8,466 nt of DNA from Candidatus Aerophobus profundus SCGC AAA252-L23 (GCA_000402295.1 AQRW01000140.1:1-8466); one strand, 5' to 3'. Shown: positions 1-5,788, counted from the first letter of the stretch. Notes: a model not told the origin generated them from the letters alone. Numbers and translations: made by a program.

Positions 1-2
1 AT

Positions 3-59
3 AGGAAGGGAAAATACAAGGAAGAAAAGACCAAATTCGAGTACAAAAGAGGTAAATAA
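3..59 (+). CDS. Possible C-terminal end of an upstream gene (partial)
   Basis: An open frame runs in from the left edge and ends at TAA (57-59). It would encode a lysine-rich tail ending KFEYKRGK. No start, domain or motif is visible. A charged C-terminus followed by a short gap and a new promoter-like site is plausible for the end of a neighbouring gene. Another frame also stays open to about base 63, so the choice between frames is weak. Function cannot be stated. Confidence 0.22.
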   Translation, partial: RKGKYKEEKTKFEYKRGK

Positions 60-78
60 CTAACAAACCAGAAATAGA

Positions 79-106
79 CTGGCAGAGAATGGAAGGAAAG
101 TATTAT
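79..106 (+). promoter_or_regulatory. Candidate sigma70-type promoter for the VOC gene
   Basis: CTGGCA (79-84) and TATTAT (101-106) are separated by 16 bases and match the -35 and -10 consensus at 4/6 and 5/6 positions. A transcript starting near 113 would have a leader of about 55 bases before the ATG at 170. This rests on pattern match only, in an AT-rich region where such matches arise by chance. Confidence 0.3.
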
Positions 107-169
107 AAGACCTGAGAAAAACGCTAACTCTAAGATAATTTGGTCATCGGTCAGCAAGGGAGAGAAAAA

Positions 170-664
170 ATGAGCAAGAGAGAAATAGTGCAGTTGTGTG
201 TTGTGGTAAGAGATATTGAAAAATCAATGGAAAGATATTGGAGAATCTTAGGCATTGGCCCTTGGGATGTTTATACGTTTAGCCAAGAAACAGTGAGGGA
301 TTTTACTTTGCATGGTCAACCATTTAGACAACCATTTAAATTTATGCTAGCCTTGGCTACGTTTGGACAAATGCAGTTTGAACTCATTCAGCCCGTTGAA
401 GGCCCTAGTCTGTACGAGAGCTTTCTTAAAGAAAAGGGGGAAGGTATTCATCACATTAAGGCCAAAGTTAGTGAGGATGAGATAGAAGAAACTGTGGAAA
501 AATTCAAACAAAATGGAATAGAGGTCATTCAGAGCGGGAAATTTGATGAGGATATTTTCTATTATTTTGATACCGAACCTACTCTAGGTATTCTGTATGA
601 AATTGGGAATTGTGGTAAAATACCGGCTCCAGAGAGACGATATCCTCCTGAGGCAGGGAAATAG
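170..664 (+). CDS. VOC-fold protein, glyoxalase / methylmalonyl-CoA epimerase-like
   Basis: A 164-residue cytosolic protein of the vicinal oxygen chelate superfamily, built from two beta-alpha-beta-beta-beta modules around a divalent metal. The first module is near residues 6-75 (VQLCVVVRDIEKSMERYW, then MQFELIQP). The second begins at GEGIHHIKAKV (91-100). By alignment with methylmalonyl-CoA epimerase the metal ligands would be Gln8, Glu71, His94 or His95, and Glu144 (LYEIGN). Glutamine in the first position is unusual for the epimerase, which has His there. The region from LIQPVEGPSLYESFLKEKGEG to HH closely follows the epimerase-like subgroup. I chose ATG 170 because AAGGGAGAG (156-164) lies just before it; a TTG at 140 in frame has no ribosome site. 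Family members include epimerases, lyases and dioxygenases, and the substrate is not deducible. No pathway partner is visible beside it. Confidence 0.85.
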   Translation: MSKREIVQLCVVVRDIEKSMERYWRILGIGPWDVYTFSQETVRDFTLHGQPFRQPFKFMLALATFGQMQFELIQPVEGPSLYESFLKEKGEGIHHIKAKVSEDEIEETVEKFKQNGIEVIQSGKFDEDIFYYFDTEPTLGILYEIGNCGKIPAPERRYPPEAGK

Positions 665-688
665 TAATTGATTTTTTGGGAGTTCACG

Positions 689-814
689 GTGGATAATGCT
701 ATATATTGTGAGAACTGTGAGTTTTGTAGAAATAATGAAGACTTTCTTGGATATAGCTTCTCTTGCCTGCAACTTCTACTTGGTAATAGTTCTTCTCAAA
801 AAATGGGAGGTTAA
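689..814 (+). CDS. Possible 41-residue Cys-rich small protein
   Basis: A short frame starts at GTG 689, preceded by GGGAG (678-682) at a workable 6-base spacing, and ends at TAA 812-814 inside the hairpin at 805-822. Its N-terminal part reads IYCENCEFC, giving three cysteines in a C-x2-C-x2-C pattern, with a fourth Cys at residue 26, so a small metal-binding knuckle is conceivable. It starts 24 bases after the VOC stop and could be cotranscribed. There is no family match I recognise. Chance or a decayed fragment is quite possible, because the region runs into mobile DNA. Confidence 0.22.
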   Translation: MDNAIYCENCEFCRNNEDFLGYSFSCLQLLLGNSSSQKMGG

Positions 815-822
815 AACCTCCC
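796..822 (-). terminator. Rho-independent terminator-like hairpin, minus strand
   Basis: GGGAGGTT (805-812) pairs with AACCTCCC (815-822); in practice this is a 6-bp GC-rich stem with a short loop. Read on the minus strand the stem is followed by ATTTTTTGAG, the U-run expected of an intrinsic terminator. On the plus strand it is followed by TACCCACTT, so it would work poorly there. No minus-strand gene lies to its right, so it may simply be the outer part of the adjoining repeat. Confidence 0.4.
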
Positions 823-834
823 CTACCCACTTCC

Positions 835-997
835 GTCATTGCGAGCCTGCTGAAGGCGGGCGTGGCAATCCCAAAAACAAGATCACCACGGTTGCCAAAG
901 GTAACCTCGTGACGCTTCGCGGATTGCGGGGCCTGTTTAAAACCAAAGCCCAGAGCGAAGCGAAGGGAAAGTGAGGAATCTTATCTCTGGCAATGAC
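835..997. repeat. Palindromic intergenic repeat (MITE/REP-like)
   Basis: The 163-base unit is bounded by GTCATTGC (835-842) and its exact inverted copy GCAATGAC (990-997). Inside it lie further nested inverted segments: GCAATCC (865-871) with GGATTGC (921-927), and a central hairpin GGTTGCC-AAA-GGTAACC (890-906). The whole could fold into one long imperfect stem. Motifs such as CATTGCGAGC and GCGAAGCGAAG are typical of a widespread class of short palindromic intergenic repeats, found in many copies in unrelated bacterial genomes. The segment is locally GC-richer than its surroundings. No transposase is encoded, so mobility would need a helper in trans. Confidence 0.7.
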
Positions 998-1438
998 AAA
1001 TAGGTAGTGCCACATTCCTTTAGGAAAACTTACCTGTTACTCTACTCGCATACTGTAGCTCGCTTCCTTTTCCTACTAAAACCTATTATATCCTCCCTTT
1101 ACCATCGGTCAACTTTGGACAAAAAATGTTAAATAATTGATTTTTCTTACCAGGCGTGAACATTCAAGAAAATAGAACCTAGTAAAGTTCTCTACTACCA
1201 GGAATACGAAAGCTGATGTGGGCTGGAGACGTGGTACCCCAAAAATGGACCAATCTCTACATGAAGGTCCTGACCAAACTCGTTTCAGGCGGAGACCTCA
1301 GAATCCGCGTCAGCAAGAGTGGAAGTTTAGGTTTTCACGTAACAACCGAATCATATTGGCTTCAACCAAGAAATTATGGTTTCCCCCAACTCCTCAAGGG
1401 ATAAGGGTTTCAGGAAATTCCTATCCCTGAAGCCGATT
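998..1438. other. 441-base stretch without a supportable gene
   Basis: Two overlapping plus-strand frames of 62 and 70 codons open at 1216 and 1218. Neither has a ribosome site or recognisable domain, and one is implausibly Arg/Pro-rich. Structure is visible instead: AGAAC...GTTCT near 1174-1192, GCGGA (1289-1293) with TCCGC (1304-1308), and a set of mutually exclusive hairpins at 1398-1434. GC content of 1210-1330 is higher than in the flanks. It could be the worn inner part of an integrated element or of an RNA gene, but I recognise neither. Confidence 0.4.
1398..1434 (+). other. Overlapping alternative hairpins
   Basis: GGGATAAGG (1398-1406) can pair with CCTATCCC (1420-1427) with one bulged A. 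Alternatively GGTTTCAGG (1406-1414) can pair with CCTGAAGCC (1426-1434), allowing a G-U pair. AGGAAATTCCT (1412-1422) is itself near-palindromic. The first two folds exclude each other. No U-run follows, so a simple terminator is unlikely. The structure ends 4 bases before the tRNA 3' half begins. Confidence 0.4.
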
Positions 1439-1485
1439 GACTCTTAATCCGTAGGTTACAGGTTCGATTCCTGTACAGTCCACCA
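1439..1485 (+). tRNA. tRNA-Lys(CTT) 3' half; 5' half absent
   Basis: The sequence follows a tRNA from position 30 onward. It has anticodon loop CTCTTAA (anticodon CTT, 1443-1445), anticodon-stem 3' strand TCCGT, variable loop AGGTT, a perfect T-stem ACAGG/CCTGT (1458-1462, 1470-1474) around TTCGATT, acceptor strand ACAGTCC, discriminator A and encoded CCA (1483-1485). The D-arm and the expected 5' acceptor GGACTGT are missing: upstream bases give a T-C mismatch in the anticodon stem and then no D-arm at all. It therefore cannot be a working tRNA. Such 3' halves are the typical duplicate left when an element integrates at the 3' end of a tRNA gene; in this orientation the integrated DNA would lie to the left. 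Confidence 0.8.
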
Positions 1486-1493
1486 GTTTTCCC

Positions 1494-1518
1494 TGTAGTG
1501 GACCCCAAAATTCGGACA
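1494..1518 (+). repeat. Left terminal inverted repeat of the IS3-family element
   Basis: A 25-base end that begins TG and contains GTGGACCCCA and TCGGACA. It matches the reverse complement of 2715-2739 at 19 of 25 positions. It lies 8 bases after the CCA of the tRNA-Lys fragment. No short target duplication is seen when the 3-5 bases outside the two ends are compared (TTCCC on the left, TACCT on the right). Confidence 0.85.
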
Positions 1519-1560
1519 ATATGCTAAGATACAGGTAAGGTTGAAAAGGAGGGGCCGACT

Positions 1561-1884
1561 ATGGGGACTATGAGGAAAAAGTATCCAGTTAGTTTCAAGG
1601 CCAAAGTAGCTCTGGAAGCCATTAAGGAAGAGAAGACATCGACAGAACTAGCCAGTCAGTATGGAGTTCATCCCGCCCAGATCAGACGGTGGAAGAAAAT
1701 AGTGAAAGATCAAGTCAATGAGCTATTTACCGACAACCATCAACGAAAGGATAAGGAGAAGAATCTCCTGATTGAGGAACTATATAAAGAGATTGGTCGA
1801 CTCAAGATTGAAGCGGACTGGCTTAAAAAAAAATGTGGATTTACCAGTGAAGGAGAAGATCTTGTTTATCGATCGCCCAGGTAA
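1561..1884 (+). CDS. IS3-family transposase OrfA (HTH subunit)
   Basis: A 107-residue protein that binds the ends of the element and supplies the N-terminal part of the OrfAB transposase. A helix-turn-helix covers about residues 26-46 (TELASQYGVHPAQIRRWKK), and a leucine-zipper-like coiled coil covers about 62-91, ending WLKKK. ATG 1561 is chosen because AGGAGG (1547-1552) sits 8 bases upstream; a second ATG at 1570 is possible. After the run of nine A (1825-1833) the frame continues for only 17 more residues with no IS3 similarity, while similarity carries on in the +1 frame. The true family protein would leave this frame between about 1825 and 1841. Confidence 0.87.
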   Translation: MGTMRKKYPVSFKAKVALEAIKEEKTSTELASQYGVHPAQIRRWKKIVKDQVNELFTDNHQRKDKEKNLLIEELYKEIGRLKIEADWLKKKCGFTSEGEDLVYRSPR

Positions 1885-2714
1885 TATCATACCGGTGATA
1901 AGACAGGCTGATCTGTTAGGAATAGCCCGGTCCACGGTGTATTATCAGCCGGTTGCTGATACCTCCAGTCTGGAGCTGATGCACCAAATTGATGAAGAGT
2001 ATACCAAGGCTCCTTTCTATGGCTCCCGTAAGATTACGGCAGTCCTCAGAAGAAAGGGATATGAAGTCAATAGAAAGAGAGTGCAAAGACTAATGAGATT
2101 AATGAGGATTGAAGCTATCTATCCGGGTCCTAATAACAGCAGAGCCGATCCTGGTCATAAGATATACCCATATCTCCTTAAGAGACCGCATAATTACCCG
2201 AGTTAATGAGGTCTGGGGTACAGATATTACCTACATCAGACTACGTCATGGCTGGCTCTACTTAGTGGCCATAATAGATTGGGTGAGTAGGTATGTCCTC
2301 TCCTGGGAGCTATCTATTACCCTGGAAGTTGACTTCTGTATAAGAGCCTTAGAGAAGGCACTTTCTTTGGCCTTTCCGGAGATCTTCAATTCGGACCAGG
2401 GCTCCCAGTTTACCAGTGTAGATTTCATCAAGAAGCTCGAAGAAAGGAGTATCCAAATCAGCATGGATGGTAGAGGTAGAGCCATGGATAACATCTTTAC
2501 TGAGAGGCTCTGGCGCTCAGTGAAGTACGAGGAAGTGTATATCAATGACTACCAGACGGTTCGAGAAGCGAAAGAAGGAATTAGCAAGTATCTGGTCTTC
2601 TATAATCAGGAGAGACCACATCAGTCACTTGACTACCGGACACCGGCTGAGGTATATTATGGTAGTAAGAATTACAAAAACAGATCTATCTGTAACTTAA
2701 CTTTGGCAAATTAG
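1841..2714 (+). pseudogene. IS3-family transposase OrfB (DDE integrase), frameshifted
   Basis: The catalytic half of the IS3 transposase, carried in two frames. The first part (to about 2180) has the usual LLGIARSTVYYQP, FYGSRKITAVLRRKGY and VNRKRVQRLMRLM segments and reads to KIYPYLL. Similarity then jumps +1 to the second part, which starts VNEVWGTDITYIRLRHGWLY and runs to ERPHQSLDYRTPAEVYYG and TAG 2712-2714. The catalytic triad is present at D (codon 2223), D (codon 2394, SDQGSQF) and E (codon 2502, TERLW), with the classic 35-residue D-to-E spacing. A one-base insertion (or two-base loss) near 2177-2186 explains the break. It is probably inactive, unless the two shifts are sequencing errors or are bypassed by slippage. 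The core domain has no start of its own with a ribosome site. Confidence 0.85.
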
Positions 2715-2739
2715 TGTCCGACCAATGGGGTCCACCCCA
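2715..2739 (-). repeat. Right terminal inverted repeat of the IS3-family element
   Basis: It begins directly after the orfB stop codon. Its reverse complement opens TGGGGTGGACCCCA and later carries TCGGACA, matching the left end. The outermost part is itself palindromic (TGGGGT-CC-ACCCCA). It ends one base before the IS200-type tnpA remnant. Confidence 0.85.
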
Positions 2740-2740
2740 T

Positions 2741-2953
2741 ACCTCGGGGGGGCAGAGAGAGGTAATCATGATTTTTCATAACTTCTATGATGTCTATCTA
2801 AAATTCAAACTCTTCTGCTATTTTCTCAAATGTCTCTTTAATGTACTTTGTTATCTCCTGGGTAAATATTTTCTCTTTATACTTTGGAATCCGCGCCAGG
2901 TAGTATTTAGTAGCATAAACAGTATATCTTATCCGCTTGACCAAAATCACAAC
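2741..2953 (-). pseudogene. IS200/IS605-family TnpA remnant
   Basis: On the minus strand a frame of 51 codons reads KRIRYTVYATKYYLARIPKY and continues KEKIFTQEITKYIKETFEKIAEEFEF. This closely follows the N-terminal half of Y1 single-strand transposases (VYxxxYHLVWxPKYR...IAEEYxxEI). TAG (complement of 2798-2800) interrupts it where the family has Glu. After the stop the frame resumes IDIIEVMKNHDYL...LPPRG, recalling EVMPDHVHLFxxLPPR but with the HUH metal-binding motif damaged. The remainder, including the catalytic tyrosine, is missing because the IS3 end adjoins it. Nothing of the missing half appears left of the IS3 element, so that DNA was lost. No tnpB is visible. Confidence 0.68.
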
Positions 2954-3034
2954 CTAATTTTATCAAAGAACTACCACTAAGGAATTTCCCAAATTTACCT
3001 TTGGCGAATTCACTGTTTTTCTCCTGTTAGTTGA

Positions 3035-3062
3035 ACTGGCCGGTATCCAACGGTAGTTTTTT
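3035..3062 (+). terminator. Intrinsic terminator-like hairpin upstream of the sugar operon
   Basis: ACTG-G-CCG (3035-3042) pairs with CGGTAGT (3051-3057), with one bulged G, a G-U pair and an 8-base loop, followed at once by a run of six T (3057-3062). It would stop transcription coming from the mobile-element side, or act as an attenuator if a promoter lies between about 2954 and 3030. The remaining leader (3063-3200) has no clear promoter or riboswitch fold that I recognise. Confidence 0.42.
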
Positions 3063-3214
3063 ATGAAACCTGGATATAGCATGAGGATAGATCTTTAAAG
3101 AAGGGAAAAGCTAAAGAAAAGGCCGCGAGGGAGGTGAGAATATAGTTAGGTTGTTAGCTAGGGTGAAGTAAAATTTTCACAGAAAAATGAACTATATCCA
3201 AAGGGAGACTATTG

Positions 3215-4555
3215 ATGTGTAAAAGTATTAATATAATAGGTAAAGAAGTAATCGTAGCTGTTCTGATTATGGTCTTAGCAACTACGGGAGCGTTTGCATG
3301 GAGTTTAAGTGATGCAGCAAAGTCTTACCGCGGTATAACTCTTAGGATGGTTACCGAGACCACTCCACCTAGTGATGCCCTTTGGCATTTTGTCAATGAG
3401 TTTGAGACTGCTACAGGCATCAAGGTGATATTTGAACGGTTAGGTCACCCAGAACTGGAAGAAAAAGCTACTATGGATTTTGTATCTAATGCAGGCATCT
3501 ATGATATATATAACATGGATACGGCAGATGTAGGAAGATGTGTAGAATCTGGTTTTTTTAGGCCCGTTAGACCATTTATTGAGGATAAAAACCTGACTTC
3601 ACCCGATTTCACTCTGGAGGACTTTATGCCGCGTGGGGTAAAGGGTTGTTCTGAATGGAACGGCGTTCTGTACGGACTTCCCTTCGATAATGTGGTTGAG
3701 TTTTGGGCATATCGAGGCGATTTGTTCAATGAATACGGTGTATCTGTTCCTGATTCTTGGGATGAGTTGAGAAGTGTAGTGGAAAAGCTCACCTTGGATC
3801 AAAATGGAGATGGTAAAATTGATCTTTATGGGCTTGGAATGATGGGAAGACGATTTATTTCCATTAACTGGGACTATTTCTTTTACCTGTGGGGTGCAGG
3901 AGGAGAAATATATAACGCGGAGTATATCCCTCAAGTTAATTCTTCGGAGAGCATAGCTGCACTGAAGTTTTGGAAGAGCTTAATGAAGTACGCTCCTCCA
4001 GGAGTTACAACTTGGGATTACAATGAGGTGAGGGATGCGTTTGCTCAGGGTATTATCGCCACCGGAATAGAATGGGATGATCAATTGGAGCAGTTAGAAA
4101 ATCCTGCGAAGTCTAAAGTAGTGGGTAAAATGAGTTACGATACGTTTCCTGGCCGAACCGCAAGTATGTCTCGAACAGCCCACTACGGTGGATCCTCCCT
4201 TGTCATTCCTTCTAGTTCTAAGCATCCAGAAGCAGCTTGGTTGTTTGTCCAATGGGCGACTAGTCCTGAAATCCAGTTTAAAGCTGCGCCTTACGGTTAC
4301 CATCCGACTATAGGAAAGTTTTACACACAACCGGATATGAAAGCCAAGTATCCTAAGAAGTGGCGGATGTACGACATAGAGTACCGAGCGGCTCGGGTGA
4401 TGAATTTTAGACCTCAGATACCGGAGTGGGGTGCTATGAGAGAAGCAATGATGAAGCAGCTATCTAAATTTCTTGTTGGTCAGATCACAGCTGAGCAGTG
4501 TGCTACTACAATGAATGCGGAATTGACAGAACTGCTGTCCTCGCGGATAAAATAA
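3215..4555 (+). CDS. Sugar ABC transporter substrate-binding protein (family 1)
   Basis: A 446-residue secreted protein that captures a carbohydrate and hands it to the two permeases downstream. A signal peptide covers residues 1-28 (positive KSINIIGK start, hydrophobic core, cleavage after AFA). There is no lipobox cysteine, so the product should be free in a periplasm. The mature part has family 1 features: TPPSDALWHFVNEFETATGIKV near residues 50-71, GVLYGLPFDN at 150-159, VPDSWDELR at 178-186, and HPEAAWLFVQWATSPE in the C-terminal half. An EF-hand-like calcium loop, DQNGDGKID (195-203), lies in the middle. ATG 3215 has AAGGGAG (3201-3207) upstream; the TTG at 3212 is less likely. The substrate is unknown; the partner cupin suggests a hexose-type sugar or small oligosaccharide. 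Length is normal for the family. Confidence 0.9.
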   Translation: MCKSINIIGKEVIVAVLIMVLATTGAFAWSLSDAAKSYRGITLRMVTETTPPSDALWHFVNEFETATGIKVIFERLGHPELEEKATMDFVSNAGIYDIYNMDTADVGRCVESGFFRPVRPFIEDKNLTSPDFTLEDFMPRGVKGCSEWNGVLYGLPFDNVVEFWAYRGDLFNEYGVSVPDSWDELRSVVEKLTLDQNGDGKIDLYGLGMMGRRFISINWDYFFYLWGAGGEIYNAEYIPQVNSSESIAALKFWKSLMKYAPPGVTTWDYNEVRDAFAQGIIATGIEWDDQLEQLENPAKSKVVGKMSYDTFPGRTASMSRTAHYGGSSLVIPSSSKHPEAAWLFVQWATSPEIQFKAAPYGYHPTIGKFYTQPDMKAKYPKKWRMYDIEYRAARVMNFRPQIPEWGAMREAMMKQLSKFLVGQITAEQCATTMNAELTELLSSRIK

Positions 4556-4598
4556 AACAGATAAGAGAGTAAGTATACCAATAAAGCAGGTCAAGAAA

Positions 4599-4637
4599 GA
4601 CAAGAAGGTCTATTCAGAAATGATAGGCCTTCTTGTC
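4599..4637 (+). promoter_or_regulatory. 15-bp intergenic hairpin between binding-protein and permease genes
   Basis: Bases 4599-4613 (GACAAGAAGGTCTAT) pair with 4623-4637 (ATAGGCCTTCTTGTC) without a gap, with a single T-G pair and a 9-base loop. The following bases are AATGCATC, not a U-run. It lies 43 bases after the binding-protein stop and 68 before the permease start. In maltose-type operons such structures protect the upstream mRNA from 3' exonucleases or partly terminate transcription, which keeps binding protein in excess over permease. That role is inferred here. Confidence 0.65.
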
Positions 4638-4705
4638 AATGCATCATTCATAGGAACATCCTAAAAATTGTTAGACTGTTTATTTTCCTAAAACATAAGG
4701 TTTGA

Positions 4706-5632
4706 ATGAGAAAAAAGAGAAACTACTCAAATAGAAAGCATAAATCTTGGATAAACCAAATATGCTTGAAGAACAAAGTAGTAATTACGTTCTTCGTGGC
4801 TCCAACTATCATTTTCTTGATTCTTATGACCATTGTTCCCTTCATCTACTCGTTTGATATGAGCTTACACAGAATAAATCTCGCCGGTGTTTTTCCAGGT
4901 AGACCATTCATCGGGTTTTCTAATTATGCTAAGATTATTTTTGATGAGGAGGTTAGACATTCCTTATGGATAACTACTCTTTTTCTTTTGTTCGCTGTCC
5001 CTATAGAGTTTCTACTAGGATTTGGCTACGCTCTTCTATTACAACAAAATCTCTTGGGTAGACGGCTATTACGTACTCTGTTCATTTTGCCTATGGCAAC
5101 AATTCCGATTACTGCTGGTCTCATGTTTAAATTGATGTATAATCCAGAGTTCGGAGTGATCGGCTATATTCTGAGCAAATTGGGTATTTTTTCTAGACCA
5201 GTTTTAGGAGATATGCGAACTGCTCTGGCGGGATGTGTGGTTATCGATGTGTGGCAATGGACCCCATTTGTGGCGCTTATTATTTTGGCTGGACTCGAGT
5301 CTCTACCTATAGAGCCATTTGAGGCTGCTTCAGTCGACGGGGCTTCCTCTTGGCAAGTTTTCAAGCATATTACTTTCCCTATGCTTTCTCCCATAATGCT
5401 AATTGCGCTTATATTTAGAACAATGGATACTTTAAAAATTTTCGATATAATTTATCTTCTAACTTTTGGTGGGCCAGGTGATGCCACTAATGTTTATAGC
5501 TTACAAATTTATCGTATTGCTTTCAGAACCTGGGAGATGGGATATGCTGCTGCTAACTCCTTCGTTCTGTTAGGAATAGCTATAATCTCTAGTACTTTAC
5601 TTATAAGACTATTGACTGCTCAGTTGAAATAG
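4706..5632 (+). CDS. Sugar ABC transporter permease, CUT1 MalF/UgpA-type
   Basis: A 308-residue inner-membrane protein forming half of the translocation channel. Six hydrophobic segments are visible, roughly at residues 25-50, 88-112, 122-145, 172-198, 224-252 and 282-302, after a basic cytoplasmic N-terminus (MRKKRNYSNRKHK). The EAA loop that docks on the ATPase is at 206-225 (EAASVDGASSWQVFKHITFP), with the conserved A-x3-DGA and final P. LLTFGGPG at 251-258 is typical of this subfamily. ATG 4706 is preceded by a weak AAGG (4697-4700). It pairs with the MalG-type permease 156 bases downstream. Confidence 0.92.
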   Translation: MRKKRNYSNRKHKSWINQICLKNKVVITFFVAPTIIFLILMTIVPFIYSFDMSLHRINLAGVFPGRPFIGFSNYAKIIFDEEVRHSLWITTLFLLFAVPIEFLLGFGYALLLQQNLLGRRLLRTLFILPMATIPITAGLMFKLMYNPEFGVIGYILSKLGIFSRPVLGDMRTALAGCVVIDVWQWTPFVALIILAGLESLPIEPFEAASVDGASSWQVFKHITFPMLSPIMLIALIFRTMDTLKIFDIIYLLTFGGPGDATNVYSLQIYRIAFRTWEMGYAAANSFVLLGIAIISSTLLIRLLTAQLK

Positions 5633-5746
5633 TTAGACATAGTAAAATTTTTTTTCTAAAAAATGCTATGGCAAAATAGGTCTTGTGGTGGCTATAAAAA
5701 CCCTGGATTGTTTTTTCTTTGTCGCTGTGGATTTACAAATAACACA

Positions 5747-5777
5747 TTGACAATAACAGAAAAGAGAAAAATTAAAT
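5747..5777 (+). promoter_or_regulatory. Weak candidate internal promoter before permease 2
   Basis: A perfect -35 hexamer TTGACA (5747-5752) is followed after 19 bases by TTAAAT (5772-5777), a 4/6 match to the -10. The spacing is longer than ideal and the region is very AT-rich. If used, the transcript would begin almost at the chosen ATG 5789. It lies in a 156-base gap between two permease genes that are usually tightly coupled. Confidence 0.2.
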
Positions 5778-5788
5778 TATTCAGTTAC

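Larger units (their letters stand above)
1494..2739 (+). mobile_element. IS3-family insertion sequence, transposase frameshifted
   Basis: A 1246-base element with 25-bp imperfect terminal inverted repeats, orfA (helix-turn-helix) and orfB (DDE integrase) in the standard order, and orfB ending right at the right repeat. Length and layout are normal for IS3. OrfA and orfB are not in the usual -1 relation: orfB lies in the +1 frame, and a second +1 shift near 2180 splits it. All three catalytic acidic residues remain, so decay looks recent. There is no target-site duplication, and different remnants on each side suggest a deletion or recombination after insertion. Confidence 0.88.

Noticed and set aside
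696..974. 92-codon plus-strand frame after the VOC gene
   Set aside because: It has no ribosome site and runs straight into the palindromic repeat, whose translation gives the familiar low-information repeat peptide (HCEPAEGGRGNP). It is a chance chimera.
1216..1430. Two overlapping frames of 62 and 70 codons
   Set aside because: They overlap each other in different frames, lack ribosome sites, and match no family I know.
1053..1485. tRNA-Lys interrupted by an intron, with CTGTAGCTC (1053-1061) as the 5' half
   Set aside because: The acceptor bases do not fit the expected GGACTGT, there is no GG of the D-loop and no closing GAGC, so the match is chance.
1439..1485. tmRNA 3' end
   Set aside because: The acceptor strand does not match the GGGGCTG-type tmRNA acceptor, and a normal Lys anticodon loop precedes the T-arm.
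2714..2980. 88-codon plus-strand frame
   Set aside because: It begins inside the IS3 right repeat and is the antisense shadow of the IS200-type tnpA remnant on the minus strand.
1412..2990. GGAAATTCCT near 1413 and its inverted copy near 2981 as ends of a composite element
   Set aside because: Only 10 bases match, and the motif is nearly palindromic, so chance is enough.
3072..3199. GGATATAG and CTATATCC as operator half-sites
   Set aside because: They are 112 bases apart, short and AT-rich; nothing else supports a regulator site.
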